Shown here: piece by piece, positions 36,064-46,291 of the stretch | How the letters are laid out: each line of letters opens with the position of its first letter | How positions within the stretch are numbered: the first letter of the stretch is position 1 | Origin: [Phialemoniopsis] sp. UDSM-2020 | Lineage: Eukaryota > Ascomycota > Sordariomycetes > Thyridiales > Thyridiaceae | DNA: 64,000 nt | Assembly: GCA_018873225.1 (NCBI GenBank) | Contig: JAEILZ010000006.1 | Coordinates: forward strand, 1,364,001 to 1,428,000 | Reading direction: 5' to 3' | Program-made: the position numbers and the translations under genes | The notes under the pieces: model-generated | Databases searched by the model: none | What the model saw: the letters and a program-made list of their open reading frames with translations, nothing else | What the model was told of the DNA's origin: nothing

Positions 36064-37961
36064 TTACTCAAGCCTGGTAAACAGGATGTTGCCTTCCAAG
36101 GCTCCATCCGATCGAAAGCCGATCTCGATTCCTGTGACCTTGCCAGAAGGGCCGACCTTGAACTGAGCCGGGGCAAACTCGCGCATGTGGCCGCTTCGCT
36201 CATGCAGCATGTCCATGTACACCATCCAGTACTCAGACGAGACGTGCTGGAAGTCAAAGGTCAATGCCCAGGTGGCATCGGGCCTCTCGGCGTAGAGAGA
36301 CTTGCTCGGCTTGCCCTCGGCATCTGACTCGACTACCTGGATAGTCAAGTTCAGGTACCCAGGATGGAAGTATGTCCCGGCATAGCTTTCCAACGGTAGG
36401 TTTGATGGTATACCCGGCTCCTTGCGATCCGGGAACATCTCGTCAAGTGCTGCGTCCATCATGTCGGCTTTACTTGCAATTAATTTCTCCCACCTGCTCT
36501 CTGTGTCAGTTTCAACATATTCCGATGATATCAGAACAATAAATTATTATTCACACGTACCTCTTGGTCCAGTCTGCTCTCCTCTCCTCGGGAATGTTTA
36601 ATTTGTCGTCGATGAGTTTCCATATGAGAGTCTCCTCTACCGCATTAGAAGTCCCTGCCGTATTGCCCAACGCAACGACACCAAACTTCTGCTCCGGAAA
36701 GAGGAAGACCTCCGCTCCGTAAGCGTGCATGCCACCGCTATGCGTCCAGAACCGGTGCCCGTGGTACGACGACGTGAACCACGCACTCGCATACGTCTGC
36801 GGCGTATCAAACGGCCTCCCGTCATCAGGGATCAGCGTCTGCGGCTTCCTCATAGCCGCGAACCCTTCCTTGGAGAACGGCTTCCCCTCGTCGAGGTGGC
36901 ACTTGATCCAGCGAGCGTAGTCGTCTACGTTAGAAACGACGGCTCCGGCGCCGCTGATCTCGTGCAGGCCAATGTACGGCACCTCGGTGAAGCTCGCCGT
37001 CGCGTTGTCCCAGTAGTATCCGCCAGCGAAGTGCTCCGGCGCCTTCTTTGCATCCTCGAGGCTGAAGTACGTCGACCGCATGCCCAGGGGCGCCCATATC
37101 CACTCGCGCAGGAGGTCGCCGAGCCAGCGCCCGCCCGCGAGCGTCTCGACGCAGTGCGAGAGCACGGCGAACATGAGGTTGCAGTACATGAACTTCTCGC
37201 GCGGCTCGGCGCTGAGCGGCAGGTGCCGCAGGCTGCGCACGACGTCGCGCACCGTGGCCGGCGCACCATCGTCGCTGTACGAGTGGCGGCCCATGGCCTT
37301 GTCATGGCGCGGCATGCCCGTGCGGTGCGACAGGGCGTCCTGCAGCGTCAGGTGCGCCGTGGCCCAGGGGTCCTGCAGGACGAAGTCGTCGCCGAGGACG
37401 GCGGCGATGGGCGTGGACCAGTCGACCTTGCGGGCAGCGTAGTCGTACTCGGGCGAGACGAACTGATGCGAGGCATGCCGGTAGGGCGAGGGTGGGCCTG
37501 TGGGCGGTGCGGGTAAGGTGTAGTTGCCCGAGTCGATCATAAGGGAGAGGGCGGCGGCGACAAAGGCTTTGGTGGTGCTGCCGGTGTAGAAAAGCGTAGA
37601 GGAGGTGACGGGAGTGGAGGGGAGTGTGGCGATACCGAACCCCTTGTATCGTTAGTATTTCAGAATCCTGAAGGGTTGGGATATATGATGATAGCCTTGG
37701 GCTGTGCACAGAAATTCATTTAACGGTAGGTATGAAACTCACCTCTGACCACATATCATCACCGTCCACGACGGCGACAGCTACACCGGGGACATGCCAC
37801 TTGTCCAGCAGTTCACTCACGTACGTCTTGAAGTCTTCATCAAAGGGATTGGAACTGCCCAGCAACGTCTTCTGTGTCGGTTCCGATGCCGCTGCAACGC
37901 GAGACAACCAGAGCACAAGGCCAGCGATTAGGCCGGAGCCGGGGCCGATGGGTTGCCGCAT
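36064..37961 (-). CDS. Secreted serine beta-lactamase/penicillin-binding-like hydrolase (class C type)
   Basis: Three exons (37961-37743, 37642-36561, 36493-36064) encode 576 aa. The start at 37961 puts a signal peptide first (MRQPIGPGSGLIAGLVLWLS then AASEP); an upstream in-frame Met at 38021 would add 20 residues. The active-site set is complete: S-T-T-K (Ser95/Lys98, FYTGSTTKAF), Tyr-Cys-Asn in FMYCNLMF, and HSGG in FWTHSGGMHAYG. The C-terminal part (about 445-576) is a lipocalin-like domain often attached to these proteins (LESYAGTYFHPGYLNLTI). Fungal members act as esterases, D-amino peptidases or transesterases, and some hydrolyse lactams; the substrate is not predictable. All introns are GT-AG. 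Confidence 0.9.
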
Positions 37962-38699
37962 GGTTTGGTAGTCGCCGGAGATGTACGCTCGAAGTGATGC
38001 TCCGCAATGGCGATTTGTCAAATTCTCGGATACCTTTGCACTGGCGAAGCAAGTCCAACAATCGAGGAGACAGGGCTGGGATCTGTATCGGTCTTATATA
38101 AAACGGCACAGCAACGGCGGTCTCGGGGCTCGTGTAGTCCACCCAAGCTTATGTGGAGAGCTGCCAAGAAAGCTGGGCGCCCTGAGAAGATCTAATCTGA
38201 TTGACCTTACGAGCATCCAAGCTGTAATCCACAATGCCAACGCTCTTGTCGTCAAACAAGGATGTTACGACTGGTTTACGGAAAGGTTTCGTAAGCTGCA
38301 TTGCGTTGAAGCCGGGTTGCCTGAGGGCAGATATGCGGCCGCCGTATTATCATGACGACTGACCTGCCGTGTTGGGTTTAAGTGGGTTCGCCCAACACCG
38401 TATATGGAGTCAAGACAGACGGTTTTGGATCAACCTCTGCCCAAGTTACTATTAGATGGAATGACCCGTATATGCTTAGATAGTGTGATGATACCGGGGA
38501 ATTATTCTAAGGTTGAAGCACATCAAGAGGGAAAATTGTCAATTGTCAATTGATGTGTCACCCACCCACTTGTGAGTCGAACCCTCCTTCCAAAACTTGA
38601 GCGGGTACCAATACATCTAACGCTTGACACGCCCGAGGTACTCTGAAGAGTCTGACAACACTCTCTTCGCTTCGTTTTCCCTCAATTGGACCCAAATTC
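37962..38699. other. Intergenic, no gene seen
   Basis: About 740 bp. It contains a short overlapping direct/inverted repeat (TGTCAATTGTCAATTG near 38535-38551) but no supportable gene. Confidence 0.5.
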
Positions 38700-39295
38700 T
38701 CACAGAGTTACCGAACGGATTAACTCCCTCATCACGACCAGATCATATCCCACAGCGGGCGGCGACATGTGCAAGGCTGCCAGAATGTTCCGCGCTCTCA
38801 TTGCTGCAAAGAGAGTCAGTCAGTTTGTCCATAATGAGTTGACGACAACAATTTATGAGCCCGGTCAACCCACTGCCTCAAACAGTGGTACACGTCCCAC
38901 GTCCGAGTCTTGGTCACAGCAACAGTTGAGACCGGATGTAATTCTTACCTTCCATCGTGCTCAACTCGCGCAGCGAGCGTGGGAAAGATGCAATTTCAGC
39001 GCCGGTTGTTAGGTCGACCAAGGGAATGAGTATCGTATCAGATGGCGAAATCTGATATGCCGCGTAGTTTTTCTGCTTCCTGATCATGTTTACCTGTCTG
39101 GTTCTGGGTGAGTTTCTCGAGTAAGCTGACAGAGGGTGTCTTTACGTACCGGGTGGATGCATGAACGTCAAACTTGGTAAAGTCTTTACGGACTTTCGCA
39201 ATCTCGCGTTCAAGGTTTTCGAAACCCTTGCGCATTTCAGCACGGAGGCTCTCGAGAGCGACTTCTGCCGAGACTTGTCTGGTAAGATCGGCCAT
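38700..39295 (-). CDS. Small coiled-coil protein, 134 aa, assembled from three exons
   Basis: Not recognised. Exons 39295-39150, 39103-38949 and 38803-38700 join in frame through GT-AG introns of 46 and 145 nt to give 134 aa. The start (MADLTRQVS) is followed by a heptad-like helix (ALESLRAEMRKGFENLEREI) predicted to form a coiled coil. The middle reads NYAAYQISPSDTILIPLVD and GAEIASFPRSLRELSTME; the last exon begins AMRARNILAALHM and ends in ELIRSVTL. The exon-2 frame stays open and protein-like over its whole length, which is the main evidence. An upstream in-frame Met at 39382 is possible. The HET fragment lies upstream on the same strand. A HET-associated or regulatory role would be a guess. 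Confidence 0.6.
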
Positions 39296-39944
39296 GTTTG
39301 AAGAGAGTTGCTGCCGATCAAATGGGTGGAAGATTAGTTGACGAACTCTCATCACAGGGTACTTTGCAGCTAACAGGTGCACTTATAGCAATATCCTCCT
39401 CGCCCATATCAATTTATAGGCGGCGGGATAACCTGTAGCAACTCAGTAGATATGGTATCCTCTAAGAAGCAAGAAATACACGATCGCCAATGAAGCACTT
39501 ACATAAGAATGATAGAACTGATAGCGTGGCTGGTCATCAAATTAGTAACCGAAGTACTTCTGTTGCCCCTCCGTCAACAATTCTTCCAACTACTTACTGA
39601 TAGGAATGATTGAGGAGGCAATATAAATGCTGTGCCGAGTTGATGCGAATCTAAGGCCGGCCAATACTGAAGTGTGTCGATAACGATGGAGAGACTGAGG
39701 AGGAGAGGCGGAGGAAAGGAAGAGAGAAACAAAATTTTGACTGAGTGCAGGGAGAGAGGCAAGATTAAATACTCAAGGTGGCTCTGATCTCTGGCTGAGA
39801 GCAGCCTGGGAGCCATGGTTGTCGCAAAGTTATTTTGATCTGGACTATGGAGGTTGCGGTACAACCCAGTGCCATGCCCCAGAGAGTTTGGAAATTCCGA
39901 ACTTGGTGCTGTTGATCAGTAATTATTCTCTTATAAGCAAAACT
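39296..39944. other. Intergenic downstream of HET fragment
   Basis: 650 bp. One minus-strand open frame of 96 codons (39864-39574) is rich in Leu/Ser/Pro, like a pyrimidine-rich non-coding stretch read as protein. It does not continue the HET protein. No gene called. Confidence 0.45.
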
Positions 39945-40937
39945 TCAGCTGTGCAAGCCTGATATGTTGCGAGGAACGAATGACACTCTTGCTAACTCCT
40001 CATATACCTGCACAACGCTCATATTGTAGTCAACTTTGAAGTCCTCCAAATGAGAAGAATGATCCACCAAACCCCAAATTCCAAATATCTTGTCTCGTGG
40101 ATCCGCGCATTGCTTGTGTCGATGCTTGTGGGCGAGGTCGAGAAGGTCCGGGGCATATAGACTGCACCCATATGGCGATCGCAAATGGTTCGTGATCTGG
40201 AAGTTCAGTATTTCCATCAACGGCTGCATGTCCACCTTCTCGAGCCCCAGCTCCGTCCACCGGGGCAGTATTTCTGCATATTGAATCATGCGCAGAAAGT
40301 GTCTAACTTCGTGATGACGGACTGACCTCCAGGCAACGCTGTCCGGGCCGCATACGAGTATTGCAAGTTTCGAGCGCCCAACTTCCTGAACAACCCACAT
40401 CCTGTCAAACCAGGGCCGGGTCATGATATCGTGAAGACCTTGATACACGAGAGTGCGGTGATAAGTCTGCCAATTCGGACTAGGATCCGGCTTCTCGCAG
40501 TGAGCAAAGTAACGGAGAATGGCGATACCCACGTGGCTGGTTTGTGTCGCAGGCCCAAGCCAAATGACAACGGCCTCGGCTTGCTCGTAAATGTCACCCA
40601 TTTGGGCGACTTGTTGGTTTCTCTCGACCACATCGCTCTGATTGATACATATGTAATCTATCCATAGCAACCTGGACCCGTTTGGGTACCGCAGTTGCCG
40701 GAGCGCAGTCTCGAGTGGTTTCGTAACAGAGACCAGATGGTCGTTGATTAGTATGGCGCCGGAATCCGTGACGTCCCCCCAGACGTATGACAAAGCCTGG
40801 TATGGCTCGCCTCCAAGATACGCTCCCCAGCTATGTTCGATGGTGCCGGATACTACATCTGATCCAGCACCAGGATTCAAGACAAACAAGCGCAGCTCGC
40901 CCTGCCTTAGGGGAAGGTACTGAAACTTGGTTCCATG
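39945..40937 (-). pseudogene. HET (heterokaryon incompatibility) domain fragment lacking a start codon
   Basis: An uninterrupted frame of about 330 codons contains the HET domain: EPYQALSYVWGD, LLWIDYICINQSDVVERNQQ, DIYEQAEAVVIWLG and TRPWFDRMWVVQEV, then DPRDKIFGIWGLV. HET domains trigger programmed cell death in fungal self/non-self recognition. The frame opens right after a TAG at 40938-40940 with no in-frame ATG before the HET motifs. An ATG at 40936-40934 is in another frame and stops after a few codons. I found no good donor-acceptor pair giving an upstream first exon. The protein also ends just after VYEELARVS, where full-length HET proteins run on for hundreds of residues. A decayed gene fragment is the best reading; a functional short gene with an unseen first exon remains possible. 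Confidence 0.7.
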
Positions 40938-41603
40938 CTATTCAGCCCGTCAGTTCTGACAATACCTACACCTTCGAAGGTGATCGAGGCTCATACAATG
41001 GCTGCTACCGTGTTGCAAGCAAGTGCATCTCGCGAGGTGATATGAAACCACCACCCAAAAGAGATGGAGTACGACTTCCATGGGCGGAGGAAGGATGGGA
41101 ACCACCACAGGGAACGGATGTCAAATTTGAACCATCTGTCCAGGACTTTCCAGAGCGTTGACGCCATAACTGTTCAGTTGGAGGAATACATGCAACAGAC
41201 GTCCAAAGGCCACAAGGAAGTATCGTAAAATTCTCTTAGTAAGTTGACACGGCTTTGGAAACGACTCAGTGAGCAGGCTGAGCATAAAGAGATTCTGCCT
41301 GCAGTGCCCTGCATGCTAGTATGATTCTACTAGTTGGCTTATGAACCAATAGAGATCCTGTTCCAGCGCGAGAATTGCCAGAGATGAAACAGAGCGTGGA
41401 CATGTGAACTCTACAGGAGTGCGACACTGTGATGTTCACAAAGTGAATTCGCTACAATATGCTAGTCATGATGCGGAGGGAGCTGATAGTCTGATGCTCA
41501 AGTCTCATATACCTCTGTCAAACCCATTCCAAAACTCCAGCCTCGCATCTATCCTTTCCGAGGCGTAAATATGCCCAGCCGTGCTGCTTGACCAGGACGA
41601 GTG
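40938..41603. other. Intergenic, no gene seen
   Basis: About 670 bp between the HET fragment and the MCM10 3' end. No open frame links convincingly to the HET domain. Confidence 0.5.
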
Positions 41604-44159
41604 TCAGACAATAACCAACAAGTCCTCGTCATCGTCATCCAGCGTCACCGCCCTCGCCGCCATCCTGCTCCTCCTTTTCTCCGCGCTGTCACCGCCCGGC
41701 GGCGGTAACTCGACACCGCCCAGGCTCTCCCTCCCGGCCTCGCGGATGCCTTTCTCCGTCACGAACCGCGTCTTCTTGCGCACCGGCTGGTCACCGGCGC
41801 TGCCCGCTGCCGCGCTGTTCGGCCGTAGGTTCTCCCCGTTCTTCATCCTCGAGAGCTTGTCCTTGAGGTTGCCGCCCCAACCGTAGCCTCCGGTCCCGCC
41901 GCCGCCGCTCGTGGACCTCACGCCGGACTGCGCCGACTCGGAGCGCTTGCGCTTAACGGGGCTTAGATGGACCGACGCATCACGCGGCCGCGAGAACAGG
42001 CCCAGGGCCGCCTTGGCGTCAAGGGCACGCTGCTGCGCGGATGCCGGCTGCTGCTGCTGCTGCGAGGATATCGAGGACGCCGACGATGACGCTGGGATCG
42101 TGGCCCCGCCACCGCGGCGCATGTATTCCTTCCCCGCGCCGCCGCCCATCTCGCCGAGCTTGCGCGCAATGTCTCGCTCCTTCTCCTTGGCTGCGATGCG
42201 GCGCTTCAGACCCTCCTCCCGCTCGACCTTTTCCGCCATGCCGCCGTCAATCAAGCTGGCCGCGCTCTCGTGATTAGCCGCCCCCGAGCCAGCGATATAG
42301 TAACGGCTCTGCGTTTCAGCGTCGTACGTGCCGTGAATTTTGGGGTCCAGAGCCGGCTTGCCGTTGTATAGCCTATGCCTCCGGCTGCCCGGCTCCAGAT
42401 CTACTATGATCTTGGATTTTTTGTACTCGCTGCCGAAGCCGAAGCTGATCTGGTTGACCTCGTTGCGCGAGGTGCGCGCCCGCCGGAGCGCCTCGTTGGT
42501 GTGGAACTCGCAGTGGTGAGTCTTCTTCTTGTTGACCCACGAGTTGCAGCGTTTGCCATCGCGCTTGACCGACTCGCACCAGCCCATGTCGCGCGCGTTG
42601 CCGATCTCGAGGATGGTGTCGCCATCCGAGTTGATGACCAGGGAGAACTTGCCCGTGTCCTCCCGACCTCGTGGCGGTGGCATGATCTCAGGGTTGAGTA
42701 TGGCGACGACCGTGCCGATGGGCAGCTTGTAGAACCGTGTGAAGCCCGTGTTGAAGAGGTAAAGGCCGATTTCGTAATCCAGGTCAGCGAGGGTGACCAC
42801 CATGAACTTTCCACGCTCAGCAGGTTGGTTGGTCTTTTTCTTGCCATCACTGTCGGCAACGGGTTTGTGGAATTGAGGTTCGGATTTCTCTGCTACGACA
42901 GCGAACACGACGATGTCATTTTCGACGTCCGGTAGCGAGAAATCAGGTGCCTTGACCTCGCGTAGCAGATCTTGAACTAGATATGTCTTCTTGCCAGCAA
43001 TCTGGCGCGTGAGAACATTATGAGGCAGGATGCGCTTGGAAAGATGAAGGCCAGAGTACGGCTCAAAGGAGGTTTCTCCTCCTTCGCTTTCCTTTTGCGC
43101 ATCCAAGTTGCCGTCTAATGATTGTGAGTGGAAGGGGTGGTCCGCTTCTGAAGATGGCTCATGGCTCATCGGCCTAGACCTGACATCAGGGGCGGTTTTG
43201 CTTCGTTGTAGATAACCCCCGGTCTTGGGCTTGTTACTGATACCTAAGATCTCATCGCGGCTGTATGAAGGTAGTTTCTCGGGGACTTTTGGGATTTCAA
43301 CAGCCGTGGCTCGATAACCCTCCGTCTCCTGCTGACCAATGTTGAAGGCCGTCGTTCGGAGCTTTTGTATTCGCTCTTGTCTATCTTTTCGGCTCACTTC
43401 CTCGGTCCTGGCTGATGCTAGTCGTTCACTGAAGCTAAGTGGCCGAGCGTGCTCTTGCGAACTGCTGGCCCGTACTGAATTCGGGGACTTGGAACTCTCC
43501 AGCTCTAGGCCGACCCGTGTCTCAGGTTGTCTCCGCAAGCTAGGCGCCCTCTTCAATGAGATATCCTTGCCTCTTAGGCCTTTGTCGATTCCCAGCAGCA
43601 CTCGACTGGGGGACCTCTGGAGATTCTCGTCTGCCACCTGAGTGCGTCTCACAGGCGACGCAGGGACTTCGATGGGTGCCTGTGCCGGTGCCGGTGCTTT
43701 GGGTTGTGACCTTTGGCTTCCCTCAAGCCTATAGGACCCGGCTGCTGATCTAGCTCTTGATGCTGGCTCATTGTCCAGGTCCGAGCTTGCATCTGCCCTC
43801 CGTTGTGATTTCTGCAGCTTCTTCAACTTGAGCCGCGCCTGTATCGCCTGCAACTTCAACTGCAGCGTCTCTTCATCATCGTCGTCGTCCAGATCGCCGA
43901 TCTCGTCTTCGATATCCACGCTTCTCGCACGTACCGAGCCCGTAGTCCTCGATGCCCGCAGCTTGGTTGGTGAAGGCGACGGCGACGCTCGCTCGGCTAG
44001 ACGGCGTAGCCTTTCGCGGCCTCCGGGGGTGCTGAGCAAGGCTTCGTGTGGTGATCTCGGTGGCCATTGCGGCTCTGTAGTTGTTGACTCTGTTTTGACC
44101 TTGTCAGCGCATGCTCACAGCCACTAGAAATTGACGTAGTATAGCTTACTTGAAGTCAT
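41604..44159 (-). CDS. MCM10: DNA replication initiation factor MCM10
   Basis: Two exons: a 10-nt first exon (44159-44150, MTS plus one base) and 44089-41604, giving 831 aa. The N-terminal 330 residues are charged and Ser-rich with a predicted coiled coil (LQLKLQAIQARLKLKKLQ). The conserved core starts at PYSGLHLSKRILPHNVL and contains the OB-fold (VFAVVAEKSEPQF, FMVVTLADLDYEIGLYLF). The zinc finger follows: C-x9-C-x11-C-x2-H in WCESVKRDGKRCNSW through HHCEFH. Mcm10 activates the CMG helicase and recruits DNA polymerase alpha to origins. The acceptor at 44090 was chosen because it alone joins MTSK in frame. It shares a divergent promoter with the RNase H2 subunit B gene. Confidence 0.92.
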
Positions 44160-44833
44160 GATCTTTGCTGCAAAAGAGTGACTACTCGACGCATTGTGTG
44201 CCAGAAACGCAGCGATCGTGACCAGGAGTAAGTTGTTGTTGTTTACACCAGACCCGGGAGAGAGTCCTTGGGCCCAGAGAATGCAAAGAGCGGTAGGCGA
44301 GGACCCTGGGCCTATGGGTCCTGGCAGTCTTCGACCGCAATTTTGAGGCGATGGGGCAGGTAGATAGCCCTGTCAAGATTGGCGAGATGGTGATATGCCA
44401 ATGAGGTGAGCGAAGCGGTGACCAGGTCGGAACAAGCACTGATGAATTTTCTGCTGAGTTCGGAAATGCAATTATTCAGACTGAACGTATCATGGTAGCA
44501 CAGTCGACTGTCGTAAACGGCGCTAGTAATTCCGAAAGGGTACTGATGGACCATTGATGTGTGGTGTTTCGTGTGGTTGCTCCGCGAGAGGAATTGGTAG
44601 TGTCTAGGCTTATCGGACGCGCTTCGCTTTACATTAATTAAGACGCGTCGCAAGCGCGTTTCTGGGGTCTCACCTTAGTCTCTTGAGCCCTGTAACTACA
44701 TCTAGATACTTACTCCCTTGCAGCAACATCACACTTGACAATTTTGGCACGAGCGTATCTTTCTTGGAAACTTGACAAACGCTTTCTTGGATTTTGCCAT
44801 CACCAATTAGATCAATCGCTTGCTTCAGAGAAT
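44160..44833. promoter_or_regulatory. Divergent promoter of MCM10 and RNase H2B with clustered MCB-like elements
   Basis: The 674-bp spacer between two replication/repair genes contains ACGCGC (44617-44622), the palindrome ACGCGT (44643-44648) and GCGCGT (44654-44659). All three lie within 43 bp. ACGCGT is the MluI cell-cycle box bound by MBF (Mbp1-Swi6), which drives G1/S genes in yeasts. The element's role here is inferred from target identity and clustering. Confidence 0.6.
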
Positions 44834-46135
44834 ATGGCGAGGACAAGGGCCAAAGGCGGCGCAACCACAACTGCTGCTAAATCTTCGAACACCGCTTCCA
44901 CAACTTCGAGATACACATTACCAGTCACGAATGAAAACCCAGGCAAGCTGTTTGTGCTGCCAGAAAAGGCTTCGTCAGAAGCTCGTGTCGTCTCCCTGCC
45001 GAACCCGCGATCATCCAAACCAGCGCGATACCTCGTGTGCCCAGAATCCGGCATCTACGAGTTCACCAGGATATCTGGACCGCGGACAAGCCCCAGGAGC
45101 TGGCTCATACAAGGCAATAGCACAGGGCAGGATGGCGACAAGAAGACTGATGCCGAAATCACAAAGAGTGCTGATCTCTACGTTGCCTCGGCGATCGACC
45201 CAATGTTCCTTGTCCTTCCCGCACTGACGGCGCAGGTCTCGACGAAGGCTGATCCCCCGAAGCGGATGTTCTTGTCCAGCGACGACCACTTCGAGTCTTT
45301 ACCCCAGGAAGAGTCGCATATGTCGGAGATCTTGCGATGGCAGGCGACGCGGAAGCTGTTAGAGTCCAGGATGGCAGCTGTCTGTGATACAGTCGAGGCT
45401 GGAGACGAGTCGATGTTCAGACTAAACGAGGCCAAACTTCTGCAGGAGGTTCTGGCCAAGGCGAAACGAATGAGCGATTCTGGCCTACCCAAGAGCTTGA
45501 AGGAGAAGTTTGTGATCAAGGCTCTCGAGGCGCCCGTTTCTAGTGTGAGGAGTACACAGGCGAAGCCAGCACCATCAGAGCCAAGTCACGATGACAGTGG
45601 CGTGTCTACACCACAAGCCGACTCCGCCGACTCGCAGTCCTCGGTATCGACCGTCGATACTGCCGCGAGCTCATTATCCGCAGCTTCCACTGCGGCAACA
45701 TCAGTAGCAGACGAGAGCGAGGCAGCAATCAACGAAGTCACCACCGCCATGCAGGCCTCTCCCGAGATCGTTGGCCTTCAGTCGCTAAAGATTGCCTTCA
45801 ACTTTATCTGCTCGCGCTACGTCCCCGCAGTCCTAGCAGATATCCTGAAAGAGAAGCTCAGCAGCCAGAAAACAATTGATATGGCACCCCTGGAGGAGTA
45901 TACGACCAAGCTAGCCAAATTGCGCCAAGAGGCCACACTAGCCCGTTCAGCGTCTGATTTCTCACGGAAACGAAACCGTGACGAGGAGGATGAGGAGCGG
46001 GCGGAAAAGCGGCGCAAGAAGGAAGAGGAGGACAAGAAGAAGAAGGCTGGTGAGAGCCGAGGTGTCAGGGACTTGAAGAAGGTCAATGTCAGCGGCATGA
46101 AGAAGATGAGTGATTTCTTCAAAAAGAAGTCATGA
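44834..46135 (+). CDS. RNH202: Ribonuclease H2 subunit B (RNH202 family)
   Basis: Intronless, 433 aa. The start MARTRAKGG (44834) is preferred over an in-frame upstream Met at 44735. The N-terminal triple-barrel part reads FVLPEKA, VVSLPNPRSSKPARYLVCP, YEFTRI, WLIQGN and ADLYVASAIDPMFLVLPAL, the classic RNase H2B series. The wHTH region follows (ILRWQATRKLLESRMAAVC). A long Ser/Ala-rich insert separates it from a second conserved stretch (LKIAFNFICSRYVPAVLADIL). The extreme C-terminus reads MKKMSDFFKKKS, a PIP-box-like motif for PCNA binding. RNase H2 removes ribonucleotides from DNA; B is a non-catalytic subunit. Confidence 0.9.
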   Translation: MARTRAKGGATTTAAKSSNTASTTSRYTLPVTNENPGKLFVLPEKASSEARVVSLPNPRSSKPARYLVCPESGIYEFTRISGPRTSPRSWLIQGNSTGQDGDKKTDAEITKSADLYVASAIDPMFLVLPALTAQVSTKADPPKRMFLSSDDHFESLPQEESHMSEILRWQATRKLLESRMAAVCDTVEAGDESMFRLNEAKLLQEVLAKAKRMSDSGLPKSLKEKFVIKALEAPVSSVRSTQAKPAPSEPSHDDSGVSTPQADSADSQSSVSTVDTAASSLSAASTAATSVADESEAAINEVTTAMQASPEIVGLQSLKIAFNFICSRYVPAVLADILKEKLSSQKTIDMAPLEEYTTKLAKLRQEATLARSASDFSRKRNRDEEDEERAEKRRKKEEEDKKKKAGESRGVRDLKKVNVSGMKKMSDFFKKKS

Positions 46136-46291
46136 ACATCGTTTTGAATATCACACGTACATGTACATTAGCCCGTAGGATGCTAGGACTGGCAAGAGAT
46201 CTCGGAGACAGCATATGATGGGCATTGTCATGGTATCATTGACTTCATGAGATAGTTTGATAATAGCGCGCGCATGTAAGCCGGACGGCGA
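46136..46291. other. Convergent 3' gap between RNH202 and DUO1
   Basis: Only 156 bp separate two convergent stop codons, so the 3' UTRs probably overlap. Nothing else seen. Confidence 0.6.

Noticed and set aside
38510..38600. Possible tRNA on the minus strand from a B-box-like GGGTTCGACTC
   Set aside because: The flanking bases do not form a T-stem and no acceptor stem or A-box can be drawn.
39574..39864. 96-codon minus-strand frame that might continue the HET protein
   Set aside because: It is Leu/Ser/Pro-rich low complexity, and no donor/acceptor pair links it to the HET frame.
41040..41160. Upstream first exon for the HET gene
   Set aside because: The only ATG-led frames reach stops or require poor GT donors; none joins in phase to the HET frame.
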